DNA from: Altererythrobacter sp. BO-6
GTDB lineage: Bacteria > Pseudomonadota > Alphaproteobacteria > Sphingomonadales > Sphingomonadaceae
DNA length: 64,000 nucleotides
Assembly: GCF_011047315.1 (NCBI RefSeq)
Contig: NZ_CP049259.1
Span: 2,046,001-2,110,000 of the forward strand
Direction of reading: 5' to 3'
In this document: piece after piece, positions 10,218-27,906 of the stretch
Numbering within the stretch: the stretch's first letter is position 1
Layout of the letters: each line of letters opens with the position of its first letter
Notes under the pieces: model-generated
Database searches by the model: none
What the model saw: the letters and a program-made list of their open reading frames with translations, nothing else
What the model was told of the DNA's origin: nothing
Made by a program: the position numbers and the translations under genes

Positions 10218-11624
10218 TTACCCGGCGCGCAGGGTCAGGCCCAGGCGCTCGCGCAGCAGCCAGCGCCAGGTCAGCAGGATCGCGGCAAAGAACAGGCCGG
10301 TCGCAAGCCCGACCCACACGCCCACGCCTTGCAGCGGGGTCAGGAAGCCGAGCGCCAGCGCTGCGCCCATGCCCGGGATCCAGTAACTGAAGATCGCGAT
10401 CCACATCGGCATGCGAGTATCCTGCAAACCGCGCAACGCGCCGGCAGCAACCGCCTGCACCCCGTCTGCCAGTTGGAAAATCGCGGCCAGCACAAGGTAT
10501 TGCAGCGCGAAGCCGACCAGTGCGGCGTTGTGCGCAGCCTCGACATCGACATAGATCGAAAGCAGGAGCTTGGGGGTCAGGATCATCGCCAATGCGGTCA
10601 GTGCCATGAAACCGGTGCCCATGCCCAAGGCGACCCAGCCCGCGCGCCTGATCCCTTCCGAATCGCGCGCACCATAGAAATAGCCGACCCTGATGGTCGC
10701 TGCCTGGCCCACGCCAAACGGCACCTGGAAGGCGAGCGCGGCAATCTGCAGCGCCACGGTGTGTCCGGCCAGCTCGGCAGCACCGAAGCGACCCATCATG
10801 AAGGCCGCCGCGCCGAAAATCCCGGCTTCGGCAGTAACCGTCAGCGCGATCGGCGTACCGATCCGGATGATCAGCCAGAAGCGCTGCCAGTCAGGGCGCC
10901 AGAAGCGGTAGAAGATGCGATATCGCGCCAGCGCCTTGTCCTGCAGGATCGCGGCAACATAGGCGCCCACCGTGATCCAGGCGGTGATAATGGTCGCAAC
11001 GGCTGCACCCGTTAGCCCCATTTCCGGAGCGCCGAACTTGCCGAAGATAAAGGCATAGTTGGCAAGCGCATTGACCCCGATGCCGAGGCCCGTAATCGCT
11101 GTTGCGAAAATCGGTTGGCCCAGCGCGGAAACATAATTGCGCAACACCGCCGCCAGCAGCATCGGCACCATCGAGAAGACGATCACCGAATTGTATTCAT
11201 TGGCAAGGCCGATGATGGCGGCCTGCTGGCCGGTCGCGCGCATGATCGGATCGAGCAGCAGGCAAATTCCCATGCCGATTATGCCGGTAATGACTGCGAG
11301 CCACAGGGCCATGCGCGTGGCACGCCGTACCGGCCGGAACGAAGGTGACCGCGCGCCGATAGCCTCGGCAATCAGCGGGGCGACCGCGCCTGTAAGGGCG
11401 GTCATCGCCCATAGCACCAGGCCGAACAGCGACACCGCCAGCGCCGATGCGGCCAGTTGCTCGTCGCCCAGCCGCGCGATGAAGATCACGTCGATTGCAT
11501 AGGTGAGCATTTGCAGCAGGTTGGCGAGCGCCAGCGGCCAGGCCAGCCGGAACGTGGCGCCGATTTCTGCGCGCCAGCCTTCGCTGCTCAGAGGCAGGGG
11601 CTTCAGGGCATGTGCGTCGTTCAT
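10218..11624 (-). CDS. MATE family efflux transporter
   Basis: A 468-residue inner-membrane protein with twelve hydrophobic segments in two homologous halves. Typical family stretches are [19 protein letters not shown] at the start, [16 protein letters not shown] in the first half, and [29 protein letters not shown] in the second. MATE proteins exchange Na+ or H+ for cationic drugs or metabolites. The length fits the NorM branch. It sits alone between groES and rplL, all on the minus strand, with a terminator ahead of it. The substrate cannot be read from the sequence. Confidence 0.93.
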   Translation of the reverse strand: MNDAHALKPLPLSSEGWRAEIGATFRLAWPLALANLLQMLTYAIDVIFIARLGDEQLAASALAVSLFGLVLWAMTALTGAVAPLIAEAIGARSPSFRPVRRATRMALWLAVITGIIGMGICLLLDPIMRATGQQAAIIGLANEYNSVIVFSMVPMLLAAVLRNYVSALGQPIFATAITGLGIGVNALANYAFIFGKFGAPEMGLTGAAVATIITAWITVGAYVAAILQDKALARYRIFYRFWRPDWQRFWLIIRIGTPIALTVTAEAGIFGAAAFMMGRFGAAELAGHTVALQIAALAFQVPFGVGQAATIRVGYFYGARDSEGIRRAGWVALGMGTGFMALTALAMILTPKLLLSIYVDVEAAHNAALVGFALQYLVLAAIFQLADGVQAVAAGALRGLQDTRMPMWIAIFSYWIPGMGAALALGFLTPLQGVGVWVGLATGLFFAAILLTWRWLLRERLGLTLRAG

Positions 11625-11753
11625 GATTCACGCGCTGCCCATCTGAAGCGGACAGCCGGACCGGATAGGCGGACGTTGGTGGTGGTGGAAGGGCGATCTG
11701 CCGTGGCGCCGATGAAGACCGAAAATGTGCGGCATCCGCGCCACACAAACGAA

Positions 11754-11781
11754 AAGGGCGGCGCCGTGCGGCACCGCCCTT
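11754..11781 (-). terminator. Rho-independent terminator of the rplJL operon
   Basis: AAGGGCGG (11754-11761) pairs with CCGCCCTT (11774-11781), with further G-C pairs inside. On the minus strand the stem is followed by TTTTCG. It lies 28 bases beyond the rplL stop. Confidence 0.88.
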
Positions 11782-11809
11782 CGTTGGATCAGCCAGAGCT
11801 GAACGAAGC

Positions 11810-12190
11810 TTACTTGAGCTCGACGGTGCCGCCGGCTGCTTCGATCTTGCCCTTGATCTCTTCGGCTTCTGCCTTGTTGACGCCTTCCTTGAGAGCCTTC
11901 GGGGCGCTTTCGACCAGCGCCTTGGCTTCGGTCAGGCCCAGGCCGGTGATGGCGCGGACTTCCTTGATCACCTGGATCTTCTTGCCACCGTCACCGGTCA
12001 GGATGACGTCGAATTCGGTCTTCTCTTCAGCGGCGCCACCGGCGTCACCACCGCCAGCGGCGGGGGCAGCAACGGCAACAGCAGCGGCGGCGCTCACGCC
12101 CCACTCTTCTTCCAGTGCCTTGGCAAGCTCAGCGGCTTCCAGGACAGTCAGCTTCGACAGTTCTTCAACAAGCTTGGCGATATCGGCCAT
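11810..12190 (-). CDS. rplL: 50S ribosomal protein L7/L12
   Basis: A 126-residue acidic stalk protein of the large subunit that recruits elongation and initiation factors. It has the N-terminal dimerisation part ([20 protein letters not shown]), the Ala/Gly hinge (residues 35-55) and the C-terminal factor-binding domain ([34 protein letters not shown]). GGAG lies about 9 bases before the ATG. It follows rplJ after 80 bases and is normally made in excess over L10. Confidence 0.98.
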   Translation of the reverse strand: MADIAKLVEELSKLTVLEAAELAKALEEEWGVSAAAAVAVAAPAAGGGDAGGAAEEKTEFDVILTGDGGKKIQVIKEVRAITGLGLTEAKALVESAPKALKEGVNKAEAEEIKGKIEAAGGTVELK

Positions 12191-12270
12191 GATGTTTCAC
12201 TCCATTTATGTGGCGGGGCGTCAGCCTTTTCCTTCGGCCCCGAATGTTTCGTCTCGCGAATGCGCGTCTT

Positions 12271-12786
12271 TTATGCGGCTTCCTTGGCGCCATAGGCACC
12301 AAACACGCGGGCCAGCTTGGCAGCCGGGGCATTGACGACCTGGGCAACCTTGGTTGCCGGGGCGTTGATGAGACCCACGATCTTGCCGCGCAGTTCGTCG
12401 AGGCTCGGCATCGAGGCAAGCGCCTTGACTCCGGCTTCGTCGAGCACCTGCGTACCCATCGAACCACCGACGATTTCCAGCTTGTCGTTCGACTTGGCGA
12501 AATCGACAGCAGCCTTGGCGGCTGCGACCGGGTCAGTCGACCAGGCCAGCGCGGTCGGGCCCGAGAGAAACTCTTCGAGGCCGACGTAATCGGTATCCTT
12601 CAGGGCGAGCTTGGCGAGACGGTTCTTCGCAACCTTGTAAGACGCACCTGCTTCCCGCATCTTCGAGCGCAGTTCGGTGGACTGGGCCACCGACATGCCG
12701 AGGTTGCGGGTGACAACCACCACGCCGACCTCTTTGAAGACGTCGTTGAGCTGGGCGACTGCGTCGGCTTTTTGCGAACGATCCAT
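12271..12786 (-). CDS. rplJ: 50S ribosomal protein L10
   Basis: A 171-residue stalk base protein that anchors L7/L12 dimers and represses its own mRNA. The start is the ATG at 12786 ([17 protein letters not shown]) with AAGGAG six bases upstream. The N-terminal domain motifs ([32 protein letters not shown]) and the C-terminal L12-binding helix are present. In this genome rplJ begins a short rplJ-rplL unit on the strand opposite rpoBC, and rplK-rplA are not upstream. Confidence 0.97.
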   Translation of the reverse strand: MDRSQKADAVAQLNDVFKEVGVVVVTRNLGMSVAQSTELRSKMREAGASYKVAKNRLAKLALKDTDYVGLEEFLSGPTALAWSTDPVAAAKAAVDFAKSNDKLEIVGGSMGTQVLDEAGVKALASMPSLDELRGKIVGLINAPATKVAQVVNAPAAKLARVFGAYGAKEAA

Positions 12787-12962
12787 GCCATACTCCTTCA
12801 ATTTGACCGCCCGGAATGGCTCCCGGATGGCCGGCTACGTTTGTCCATGCTGCGCGAAGCAACACGGGCGAGTCCGTTGATGGGGAAGGAGGATGCGGCA
12901 AAGCGCATCGGGTGGCCGCCATAAAGGAGGCCTGTAAATCTCTTTTCCCCGTCTAGGCTGGA
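12787..12962 (-). promoter_or_regulatory. long 5' leader of rplJ (probable L10 autoregulatory leader)
   Basis: About 175 bases separate the candidate promoter from rplJ, with no supported gene. Such a leader before rplJ normally folds into the L10(L12) binding structure used for translational feedback. I have not folded it, so the assignment rests on position and known regulation. Confidence 0.5.
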
Positions 12963-12991
12963 AATTAAGACCGGCATATTCCGGTCACCAA
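12963..12991 (-). promoter_or_regulatory. candidate rplJ promoter
   Basis: On the minus strand TTGGTG (12991-12986), 17 bases, TTAATT (12968-12963). The spacer contains the palindrome GACCGG-AATATG-CCGGTC, a possible operator. Moderate match. Confidence 0.42.
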
Positions 12992-13021
12992 CTGTCTCGG
13001 ACGGATGAACGGCAAAGCCAA

Positions 13022-13049
13022 AGAGGCCCACCGGTCGGGGTGGGCCTCT
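13022..13049 (-). terminator. terminator between the DJ-1-like gene and rplJ
   Basis: A perfect 11-bp stem, AGAGGCCCACC (13022-13032) with GGTGGGCCTCT (13039-13049) and a six-base loop. On the minus strand only a short TTT follows. It lies 49 bases past the DJ-1 stop and insulates rplJ. Confidence 0.65.
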
Positions 13050-13097
13050 AGCGGAATTCGGCGATGAGTCAAGCTCGCATCGCGGTGTGGCCGGGGC

Positions 13098-14165
13098 CTA
13101 TCCATCGGCCAGGCGGGCGCGGGCAGCCTTGATGGCGTCATCAAGCTGCGGCTCGGGGAAGTGCGGCTGGGCAAGCTCCATGATCCGCACTGCCGACGCC
13201 AGCATGGCGCGATCCTCGCCCGCTTCGATCGAGCGGTAATAGCCCCAGATCGCCACCAAGGGCACGTCAATCTTGCCGTCCTTGCGCGCCAGCGCGGTTT
13301 CCAGCGGAGCGGTGTTGCCCGAAATCGCCTCGGCGACCAGCGCCAGGCTGCGCTCGTCAGCCCATGGCTCGCGAGGTGCAGGACTGTGGCCGAGTGCGCG
13401 CATGACCGCATCGGCAGCCAGTCCGATCGAAAACGGGTTCTGCCCGGTTACCACGCGACCATCGGTCACGACATGGGGTAGCATCATCGGCGCCTCGCTG
13501 AATTCCGCACCCAGTTTGCGCAGTTCGCTTTCAAGCAGGAACGGGAAATGCGGGACCCATTTCTTGCCGAAGAGCGTTTCTTCTTCATCCGCAAAGCCAG
13601 TCAGCTTGCGGCCCTCCGCCCAGGCGGTGCCACTGGCAGTACGCATCCGGGCCAACACGGCCGGGCCATGGCAAACGGCGGAGATCACGCCGCCGCGTCG
13701 CTCGGTTTCGGCCAACAGGGACTGCAGGACCTGGCTGAACGGCAGGTCCATCATAGCGCCCTTGCCGCCAATCACCATGATGGCGCTGTATTGGCCGGCC
13801 ATTTCCGGTTCGAGCCGCAGCGTGTTGGCGAGTTTCTCTCGCGCGGTGGGGTCGGCATTGAAGTCAGCATTGTAGGCTTTCTTGGGATCATACTCGTCGG
13901 CCACCACCGCCCCGCCTGTAGGGCTGGCAATATCGACCGCCATGCCGTTCTGCCGGAATACCAGCCACGCCTGCGTGAGTTCGTCCATCTCGAAACCGGG
14001 CTGGATATCGCCCGCCCCGCGCCCGTGACTGCTGACGACCAGCAGCACGCGCTGCGGCAATTCGGTCGGCGCGGCCGTTGGCGCCGGAGGCGCAGCCAGT
14101 ACGGGAGTGACTGGAACGAGTGCAATCAACGCAAGGGGCAGAGCAGCAGACAGTCGAAACGACAT
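13098..14165 (-). CDS. exported DJ-1/PfpI family protein
   Basis: 355 residues from the ATG at 14165, which has AAAGGAAAA about 6 bases upstream and begins a clear signal peptide (MSFRLSAALPLALIALVPVT, cut near VLA-A). The frame is open further upstream but that extension has no features. The domain (about residues 40-260) carries the nucleophile elbow AVCHGPAVL and an acidic residue in GFEMDELTQAW, as in Hsp31/glyoxalase III-type proteins. FNADPTAREKLANTLRLE resembles the lid of that group. An extra C-terminal helical part of about 90 residues is unusual. A periplasmic glyoxalase or deglycase role is possible but unproven. Confidence 0.85.
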   Translation of the reverse strand: MSFRLSAALPLALIALVPVTPVLAAPPAPTAAPTELPQRVLLVVSSHGRGAGDIQPGFEMDELTQAWLVFRQNGMAVDIASPTGGAVVADEYDPKKAYNADFNADPTAREKLANTLRLEPEMAGQYSAIMVIGGKGAMMDLPFSQVLQSLLAETERRGGVISAVCHGPAVLARMRTASGTAWAEGRKLTGFADEEETLFGKKWVPHFPFLLESELRKLGAEFSEAPMMLPHVVTDGRVVTGQNPFSIGLAADAVMRALGHSPAPREPWADERSLALVAEAISGNTAPLETALARKDGKIDVPLVAIWGYYRSIEAGEDRAMLASAVRIMELAQPHFPEPQLDDAIKAARARLADG

Positions 14166-14202
14166 TTCGGGTTTTCCTTTTTTGATGGGTGCGAAACTCC
14201 GC

Positions 14203-14224
14203 CCGGCGCCGTGGCAGGCGCCGG
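14203..14224 (-). terminator. perfect hairpin after the HTH/DUF2975 pair
   Basis: CCGGCGCC (14203-14210) and GGCGCCGG (14217-14224) form a perfect 8-bp stem with a six-base loop, between the HTH stop and the DJ-1 start. There is no strong U-tract, so termination is uncertain. Confidence 0.4.
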
Positions 14225-14265
14225 AGGAAGATTGCCGGTTGTGAAGTCGAGGTTGGTTGGCCGGG

Positions 14266-14490
14266 TCAGTCCGGCCGGTAGCCGAGCAGGTCGCCCGGCT
14301 GGCACTCCAGCTCGCGGCAGATCGCCTCAAGCGTAGAGAAGCGGATCGCCTTGGCCTTGCCGGTCTTGAGGATCGACAGGTTGGCGAGGGTCAGGCCCAC
14401 GCGATCCGCGAGTTCGGTCAGCGTCATGCGCCGGGCATGGAGCAGGTCGTCGAGCTTGACCACGATGCCGGTTCCTTCTTCTGCGGGCAT
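14266..14490 (-). CDS. small Xre/Cro-type regulator (YozG-like)
   Basis: A 74-residue DNA-binding protein. The start is the ATG at 14490, which shares its A with the stop codon of the preceding DUF2975 gene (TGATG), so the two are translationally coupled. The helix-turn-helix is MTLTELADRVGLTLANLSIL, followed by the FSTLEAICRELECQPGDLL tail typical of YozG-type regulators. These regulators are regularly encoded beside DUF2975 membrane proteins. Autoregulation through the AT-rich palindromes upstream of the pair is likely. Confidence 0.9.
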   Translation of the reverse strand: MPAEEGTGIVVKLDDLLHARRMTLTELADRVGLTLANLSILKTGKAKAIRFSTLEAICRELECQPGDLLGYRPD

Positions 14491-15026
14491 CACACGGTCC
14501 CTTCCAGGTCTGCGCGCATCGCCGCGCCGTGGCGGAATACGCGGGCGAGGATGAACAGGACGAGCGCGAGCAATAATCCTGTCAGCGAAAACTCCAGATC
14601 CGCTTCCACTGCAGTTGGCTGGAACTGGGTCATCATCCACGCAACGATCGCGATCAGCGGAAGTTTGCCGACTTCGATCGCCAGTGCAATCCAGCCCATC
14701 CGTGTCAGCCGGCTGGCATTGGCATCAATGAAGGGGTCTCCTTCGCCGACCGACAGGATGATGCGCCGTAGCAGGAAAAGGAAATAGCAGCCCAGTCCAA
14801 GTAGGCCGGCACTCAACGTCAGAGCGGTGATGGCAGCCATGGTTGCTTGCGCTACGCTGGCGGTAGCAGCATCAACCATTTCATCCGCGACGGCGGCGGG
14901 ATCAATGAGCAGATAGGGAATCACTGCGAGGAGGACTGCCGCCACCAATGCCAGTATGACGATGACGAAAACGGTGAGGAAGTTGCCTGCCTTCAGCAGT
15001 CCATCATTCCGGAGCAAGCGGGTCAT
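14490..15026 (-). CDS. DUF2975 membrane protein
   Basis: A 178-residue inner-membrane protein with four hydrophobic segments (about residues 17-42, 62-86, 108-130 and 142-162). The loop RRIILSVGEGDPFIDANASRLTRMGW is the family signature (GDPF followed by a segment ending RMGW). DUF2975 proteins are nearly always paired with a small Cro-type regulator, as here with a one-base overlap. The function of the pair is not established; a membrane-regulated transcription switch is a reasonable guess. Confidence 0.88.
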   Translation of the reverse strand: MTRLLRNDGLLKAGNFLTVFVIVILALVAAVLLAVIPYLLIDPAAVADEMVDAATASVAQATMAAITALTLSAGLLGLGCYFLFLLRRIILSVGEGDPFIDANASRLTRMGWIALAIEVGKLPLIAIVAWMMTQFQPTAVEADLEFSLTGLLLALVLFILARVFRHGAAMRADLEGTV

Positions 15027-15050
15027 TTATCGAACTCCTTGATAGTCGAT

Positions 15051-15100
15051 ATTGATAATCAATAAATCAATGGCTCCCTTATTGTCAATCAATAATATTG
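15051..15100 (-). promoter_or_regulatory. AT-rich palindromic operator region of the DUF2975/HTH pair
   Basis: ATTGATAATCAAT (15051-15063) is a perfect palindrome with a one-base centre, starting 25 bases before the DUF2975 start. TCAAT/ATTGA half-sites recur at 15066-15100. The run is much more AT-rich than its surroundings. Likely binding sites for the Cro-type regulator encoded in this operon. Confidence 0.55.
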
Positions 15101-15157
15101 AAAAACGATATGCCACTGATTGATAGGCGGCAAACGAGGAACCCCGCCACGCGCGGT

Positions 15158-15186
15158 TTGACAGTCCGGCATGGCATTCCTATATG
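15158..15186 (+). promoter_or_regulatory. rpoBC promoter
   Basis: TTGACA (15158-15163), exactly 17 bases, TATATG (15181-15186): a near-consensus sigma-70 promoter facing rpoB. It explains how rpoBC is expressed without an upstream rplJL. Confidence 0.75.
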
Positions 15187-15431
15187 CCCCTCAACCGCTC
15201 GCTTCGAGCAAGTCCGATTCATGCGCGGGATTCGGTCTTAAGGATGGAAGCAGCGGGTTCCATAATCGCGACGCAATTTGTGCTGCAGCAGCGCGCCGGG
15301 AAAGGTGCGCCCATCGCTGCGGCCTTTTCGCGTCCCTGATGTCGGAACCGATCATCGCGTGACCGTTTGAGTTCACGAATGCCGGCTACCCGGGTGGTGC
15401 CGGCCCAACAGACAAAGAGGCATTCCTCTCC
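15187..15431 (+). other. rpoB 5' leader, no gene seen
   Basis: About 240 bases between the -10 box and the rpoB start. Only very short reading frames are present. A long untranslated leader suggests post-transcriptional control, but I see no named motif. Together with the operator region to its left, this accounts for the 405-base gene-free stretch 15027-15431. Confidence 0.4.
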
Positions 15432-19595
<4,164 letters not shown>

Positions 19596-19661
19596 CAGGA
19601 GCGGGCCTTACCGGCCCCTCCTTTTCCGCCCCAGGATTTCACCCGTAAGGGAACACGAAAA

Positions 19662-23957
<4,296 letters not shown>

Positions 23958-23992
23958 TCCGCACCGCATCAGCCACTGCTGGCAGCCAAAAG

Positions 23993-24025
23993 CCCCGCTG
24001 GAGCGTATCGCTCCGGCGGGGTTTT
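23993..24025 (+). terminator. Rho-independent terminator of rpoBC
   Basis: CCCCGCTGGAGCG (23993-24005) pairs with CGCTCCGGCGGGG (24009-24021), a 13-bp stem with one G-U pair and a TAT loop, followed by TTTT. It lies 36 bases past the rpoC stop. Confidence 0.95.
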
Positions 24026-24120
24026 CCTTGCCGGCGGCCGCGCGAATATGGATTATTCGCTATTGCGAATTAGTTGCAATAAATCTATCCTGCCATCAGT
24101 CTGGTAAGGATAGATGTACA

Positions 24121-24564
24121 ATGGCAGCGAAGAAACCAGAAGGATCGGTCCAGCCGCAGGAATGGATCAGGCGGCTCAGGCAGTCACCTTACATCTCCGG
24201 CCAGCACCCGGTGTCCGCGCGTTTCATCTACTCGCTTCGCCTGGTTGCTATTCATCGCCGGGCCGGCAGGGACCCCACCGCGGAACTGGCGACGCGGCTT
24301 GGCAGCGTTGCAGTGGCGGTCAAGTCGCTGCAACTGATCGAAGGGCTGTGCAGGGCCTGGCCTGAACCGATCAACCTCAACCGCTTCTGCTGCCACGCGC
24401 TCAGCCATGACGAAGCCACAATCTCGGCGATGGTCGATGCAGCCTGGCGCAATCGCCCCGGCGAATTCACGGACCAGCTGGCTGGCCTGATGCGGCCCGA
24501 CCGGATCGACCGCCTCTGGTCTGACGCGATCGAGCTGGTCGCGAGCGAGGCGGCGCGCGCCTGA
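24121..24564 (+). CDS. hypothetical protein
   Basis: A 147-residue soluble protein. I chose the ATG at 24121, preceded by AAGGA, over the longer open frame from 24028 that starts inside the region right after the rpoC terminator. No motif is recognised. It is helical, with a conserved-looking core (NLNRFCCHALSHDEATI) that recalls small alphaproteobacterial unknowns with a Cys-Cys pair before a DEA/DEG segment (possibly DUF6628-like, from memory). It has its own AT-rich upstream region. Low confidence in any role. Confidence 0.7.
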   Translation: MAAKKPEGSVQPQEWIRRLRQSPYISGQHPVSARFIYSLRLVAIHRRAGRDPTAELATRLGSVAVAVKSLQLIEGLCRAWPEPINLNRFCCHALSHDEATISAMVDAAWRNRPGEFTDQLAGLMRPDRIDRLWSDAIELVASEAARA

Positions 24565-24612
24565 AGTTTTCCCAGCTTGTCGCAAATGCCCCGGCAAGCT
24601 ACCGCGCAGCCC

Positions 24613-25941
24613 ATGACCATCACCCGTTTCGCGCCGTCCCCCACCGGCCGCCTGCACGTCGGCAACATCCGCACCGCGCTCCACAACTGGATGCTCGCCA
24701 AGAAACTTGGCGGGCGCTTCATGCTGCGCATCGATGACACCGATGCCGAACGCAGCCGCGAGGAATATGTCGAGGCTATCCGCGCCGATCTCGCCTGGCT
24801 GGGCATCACACCGGACGGCGAGGAACGCCAGTCTGCGCGGCTGGAGCATTACGAGGCAGCCTTCGCCGCGCTCAAGGCGGCCGGGCGCGTCTATCCCTGT
24901 TTTGAGACCGCGCAGGAGCTCGATCTGAAGCGCAAGGTGCTGCTCGGCCGCGGACTGCCGCCGATCTACGATCGCGGGGCACTGCAACTGACCGAAGCCG
25001 AGCGCGCAGCCAAGGAAGCCGAAGGCATCGCACCGCACTGGCGTTTCAAGCTCGACCATGACGAACCGATCGCGTGGGAAGACGGGATTCGTGGGCCACA
25101 GAAATTCGATCCCGCGCAGCTTTCCGATCCGGTGATCCGCCGCGCGGACGGTAGCTGGCTCTATATGCTTCCCAGCGCGGTCGACGATGTCGAAATGGGC
25201 GTGACAAATGTTCTGCGCGGCGAAGACCATGTCTCGAACACCGCCGTGCAGATCCAGATGTTCACGGCCATGGGTGCCAAGCCGCCTGTCTTCGCCCACG
25301 AGGCGCTGCTGGTTGGCAAGGAAGGCAAACTGTCGAAACGGCTCGGCTCGCTCGGCTGCGACGCCTTCCGCGACAAGGGCATCGAGCCGGAAGCGCTCGT
25401 CGCCTTGCTCGCGCGGCTTGGCACGTCGCTGCCGGTGGAACCGATTGCGGATCGCGGCACACTGATCGATAGCTTCGATCTTGCGACCTTCGGCCGCGCT
25501 CCGGCGAAGTTCGAAGATGCCGAGCTTGAACGGATCAACACCGCCATCGTCCACCAGATGGATTTCGCCAGCGTGCAGCACCGCTTGCCGCAGGGTATCG
25601 ACGAGGCCGGCTGGCATGCGATCCGGCCGAACCTGGCGACGGTGCACGACGCCAATGAGTGGTGGCGGCTGGTCACCGGCCCGATCGACCGGGTCGAATT
25701 CTCGGGTGAGGATCGCGCCTATTTGGCTGAGGCGGCGCAGGCACTGCAGTGGAGCGAAGACCCCTGGCACGCCCTTACTTCGACCTTGAAGGAAAGCACC
25801 GGCCGCAAGGGCAAGCCGCTGTTCCTGCCGTTGCGCCAGGCGCTGACGGGCATGGACCATGGTCCGGACATGGCGGAATTGCTGCCGCTGATCGGCGAGG
25901 CCGAGGCGCGCGCGCGGCTGGAGCGGGCGGCACACGGCTGA
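24613..25941 (+). CDS. gltX: glutamyl-tRNA synthetase
   Basis: A class I aminoacyl-tRNA synthetase charging tRNA-Glu (or also tRNA-Gln). About 442 residues from the ATG at 24613 (MTITRFAPSPTGRLHVGNIR). Earlier in-frame starts exist (TTG 24577, ATG 24586) but no start has a clear ribosome site; homology puts it here. The HIGH-equivalent is HVGN (near residue 13) and the KMSKS-equivalent is KLSKR (near 240). It lacks an obvious zinc-binding insertion, as in the second alphaproteobacterial GluRS type. Alphaproteobacteria often have two copies; the other is not in the window. Confidence 0.95.
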   Translation: MTITRFAPSPTGRLHVGNIRTALHNWMLAKKLGGRFMLRIDDTDAERSREEYVEAIRADLAWLGITPDGEERQSARLEHYEAAFAALKAAGRVYPCFETAQELDLKRKVLLGRGLPPIYDRGALQLTEAERAAKEAEGIAPHWRFKLDHDEPIAWEDGIRGPQKFDPAQLSDPVIRRADGSWLYMLPSAVDDVEMGVTNVLRGEDHVSNTAVQIQMFTAMGAKPPVFAHEALLVGKEGKLSKRLGSLGCDAFRDKGIEPEALVALLARLGTSLPVEPIADRGTLIDSFDLATFGRAPAKFEDAELERINTAIVHQMDFASVQHRLPQGIDEAGWHAIRPNLATVHDANEWWRLVTGPIDRVEFSGEDRAYLAEAAQALQWSEDPWHALTSTLKESTGRKGKPLFLPLRQALTGMDHGPDMAELLPLIGEAEARARLERAAHG

Positions 25942-26078
25942 TTTCGAGGGCCAGCCGGGCCAGTAACCCGGCGTAAACCATATTCCTCAACCAAAAATCC
26001 GCCATGCTCGGTACAGGACTGGCAAGCCTGCTGCGTTACTCAGGGGCAAGCACAAACGGGGCAAGCAGGAGCTCGGCG

Positions 26079-26366
26079 ATGGAGCGCAGGCAAAGTGATC
26101 GGTTCAAGGCAAACTATACGGCAGAGGTGCGTTATCGCTCTGGCCGCAAGCTTGTGTTGCCGGTGCTCGACATCAGTTTGGGCGGCTGCATGGTCGATGC
26201 CGGGGCGTGGTCGATCCGCCCGGGTGAACTGCTTTCAGTGAAGCTGCCTGGCCTGGGTTTCCAGCCGGCCGAGTTGGTCTGGATCGAGGACCAGCGCGCC
26301 GGGATCGTGTTCGAGGAACCGCTGTACGAGCCCACGCTGGAGCATCTGGCCGCTCTCGCGGCTTAA
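26079..26366 (+). CDS. PilZ domain protein
   Basis: 95 residues from the ATG at 26079, chosen because AGGAG lies seven bases upstream; an in-frame ATG at 26004 lacks such a site. It is a single PilZ domain with both c-di-GMP motifs: RRQSDR (RxxxR) at residues 3-8 and DISLGG (DxSxxG). It should bind c-di-GMP and act as a small effector, probably through a partner. It stands between gltX and the convergent pyk, without an obvious operon. Confidence 0.88.
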   Translation: MERRQSDRFKANYTAEVRYRSGRKLVLPVLDISLGGCMVDAGAWSIRPGELLSVKLPGLGFQPAELVWIEDQRAGIVFEEPLYEPTLEHLAALAA

Positions 26367-26372
26367 GCCAAT

Positions 26373-27857
26373 TTAACCGCCGTGCCGGTCGAGCTCGTCA
26401 CCGGTCAGCGTCACCACATGCAGCAGGTTCGTTGCCCCCGGCGTGCCAAAGGGTACGCCCGCAAGCGCGATCAGCTTGCTGCCTGCCTTGCCGAAACCAT
26501 GGCGCAGCGCCATCCGCTTGCCCTTGGCGATCATCTCTTCAAAACTGCCGATGTCCTTGGTGTGGACCGCATGCGCGCCCCATAGCAGCGCCACGCGCCG
26601 TGAAGTCTTGATCGAGGGCGTGAGGACCAGCATCGGGGTATCAGGTCGCTCGCGCGCCACGCGCCGCGCGGTCGAGCCGGATGAGGTAAACACGGTGATC
26701 GCGCTGATCGCAACCGTGTCGGAGATCGTCATGCAGGCATGCGCCAGCGCATCGGCGGTGGTGGCGTCAGGCGGCGTTTCAAGGAAGCGCACGCGGCCGC
26801 GGTAATCGTCACTGCGTTCCACCTGGACGGCGATCTTGTCCATCATGGTGACAGCTTCTTCGGGCCATTCGCCTGCCGCGGTTTCGGCTGAGAGCATGAC
26901 CGCGTCCGCCCCGTCATAAACCGCATTGGCCACGTCGGACACTTCGGCGCGGGTCGGGGTCGGGCTTTCGATCATCGATTCCAGCATTTGCGTCGCCACG
27001 ATCACCGGCTTGCCTGCGGTGCGCGCGGCATTGACGATCTTTTTCTGCAGCGGCGGAACTTCCTGCGGCTCCAGCTCCACGCCCAGATCGCCGCGCGCAA
27101 CCATGATCCCGTCGGACATCTCGATGATTTCAGCCAAGCGGCGCACCGCCATCGGCTTCTCGATTTTGGCGCACAGGCCGATCCCCGGCGTCATCAGCTT
27201 GCGCGCTTCGGCCAGGTCTTCCGGGCGCTGCACGAAGCTGAGGCCGATCCAGTCGACGCCCTGTTCGACCGCGAAGGCCAGGTCCCTGCGGTCCTTTTCG
27301 GTCAGCGCCGGGATCGGCACTTCGGCATCGGGCACGTTCACGCCCTTGCGGTCGGAAATGACTCCGCCGACTTCAGCCGAGCACAGGATCTCGTCATCAC
27401 GGGCCTTGATCACCTTCAGGCGAATCTTGCCGTCGTTGATCAGCAGCCGCTGGCCTTTCTCAAGGATGCCGAACAGCTCCGGATGCGGCAGGCACACGCG
27501 GTTCTCGTCGCCCGGCTCCGAGTTGCGATCAAGCGTGAAATGCCCCGAATGGCGGATGACCGCCTGCCCGTCCCTGAAGGTGCCGACCCGCAATTTCGGG
27601 CCCTGCAGGTCTGCGAGGATCGCGATCGGGCGGTTGAATTCCTTTTCCAGCGCGCGGATCGCGGCGATGGTTTCGCCGTGAACCGCATGCTCGCCATGGC
27701 TCATGTTGACGCGGAAAGCGTCAGCCCCGGCCTTGAGCAGGCGGCGCAGCATGTCGGGCGAACGGCTGGCGGGGCCGATAGTGGCGAGGATCTTGACCTT
27801 CCGGTCCCGTGGCATGAATTTGGGCGGATTGAGCCGGTTGTTTGCGGGCTTGGACAT
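26373..27857 (-). CDS. pyk: pyruvate kinase
   Basis: A 494-residue glycolytic enzyme converting phosphoenolpyruvate and ADP to pyruvate and ATP. Motifs: KILATIGPASRSPDMLRRLL and FRVNMSHGEH (substrate loop), ILADLQGPKLRVG, the signature GLCAKIEKPMAVRRLAEII with the catalytic Lys, MVARGDLGVELE (metal ligands) and IVATQMLESMI. Normal length. A dozen extra N-terminal residues (SKPANNRLNPPKF) precede the core. Convergent with the PilZ gene. Confidence 0.98.
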   Translation of the reverse strand: MSKPANNRLNPPKFMPRDRKVKILATIGPASRSPDMLRRLLKAGADAFRVNMSHGEHAVHGETIAAIRALEKEFNRPIAILADLQGPKLRVGTFRDGQAVIRHSGHFTLDRNSEPGDENRVCLPHPELFGILEKGQRLLINDGKIRLKVIKARDDEILCSAEVGGVISDRKGVNVPDAEVPIPALTEKDRRDLAFAVEQGVDWIGLSFVQRPEDLAEARKLMTPGIGLCAKIEKPMAVRRLAEIIEMSDGIMVARGDLGVELEPQEVPPLQKKIVNAARTAGKPVIVATQMLESMIESPTPTRAEVSDVANAVYDGADAVMLSAETAAGEWPEEAVTMMDKIAVQVERSDDYRGRVRFLETPPDATTADALAHACMTISDTVAISAITVFTSSGSTARRVARERPDTPMLVLTPSIKTSRRVALLWGAHAVHTKDIGSFEEMIAKGKRMALRHGFGKAGSKLIALAGVPFGTPGATNLLHVVTLTGDELDRHGG

Positions 27858-27906
27858 GGCGACGTGCTATGACACAGATGTGTTGCAACTCAAGGAATAG
27901 GTTCAG

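Noticed and set aside
10142..10404. Frames on both strands upstream of groES extending GroES or overlapping the MATE gene
   Set aside because: They cross the CIRCE element and promoter and lack coding character.
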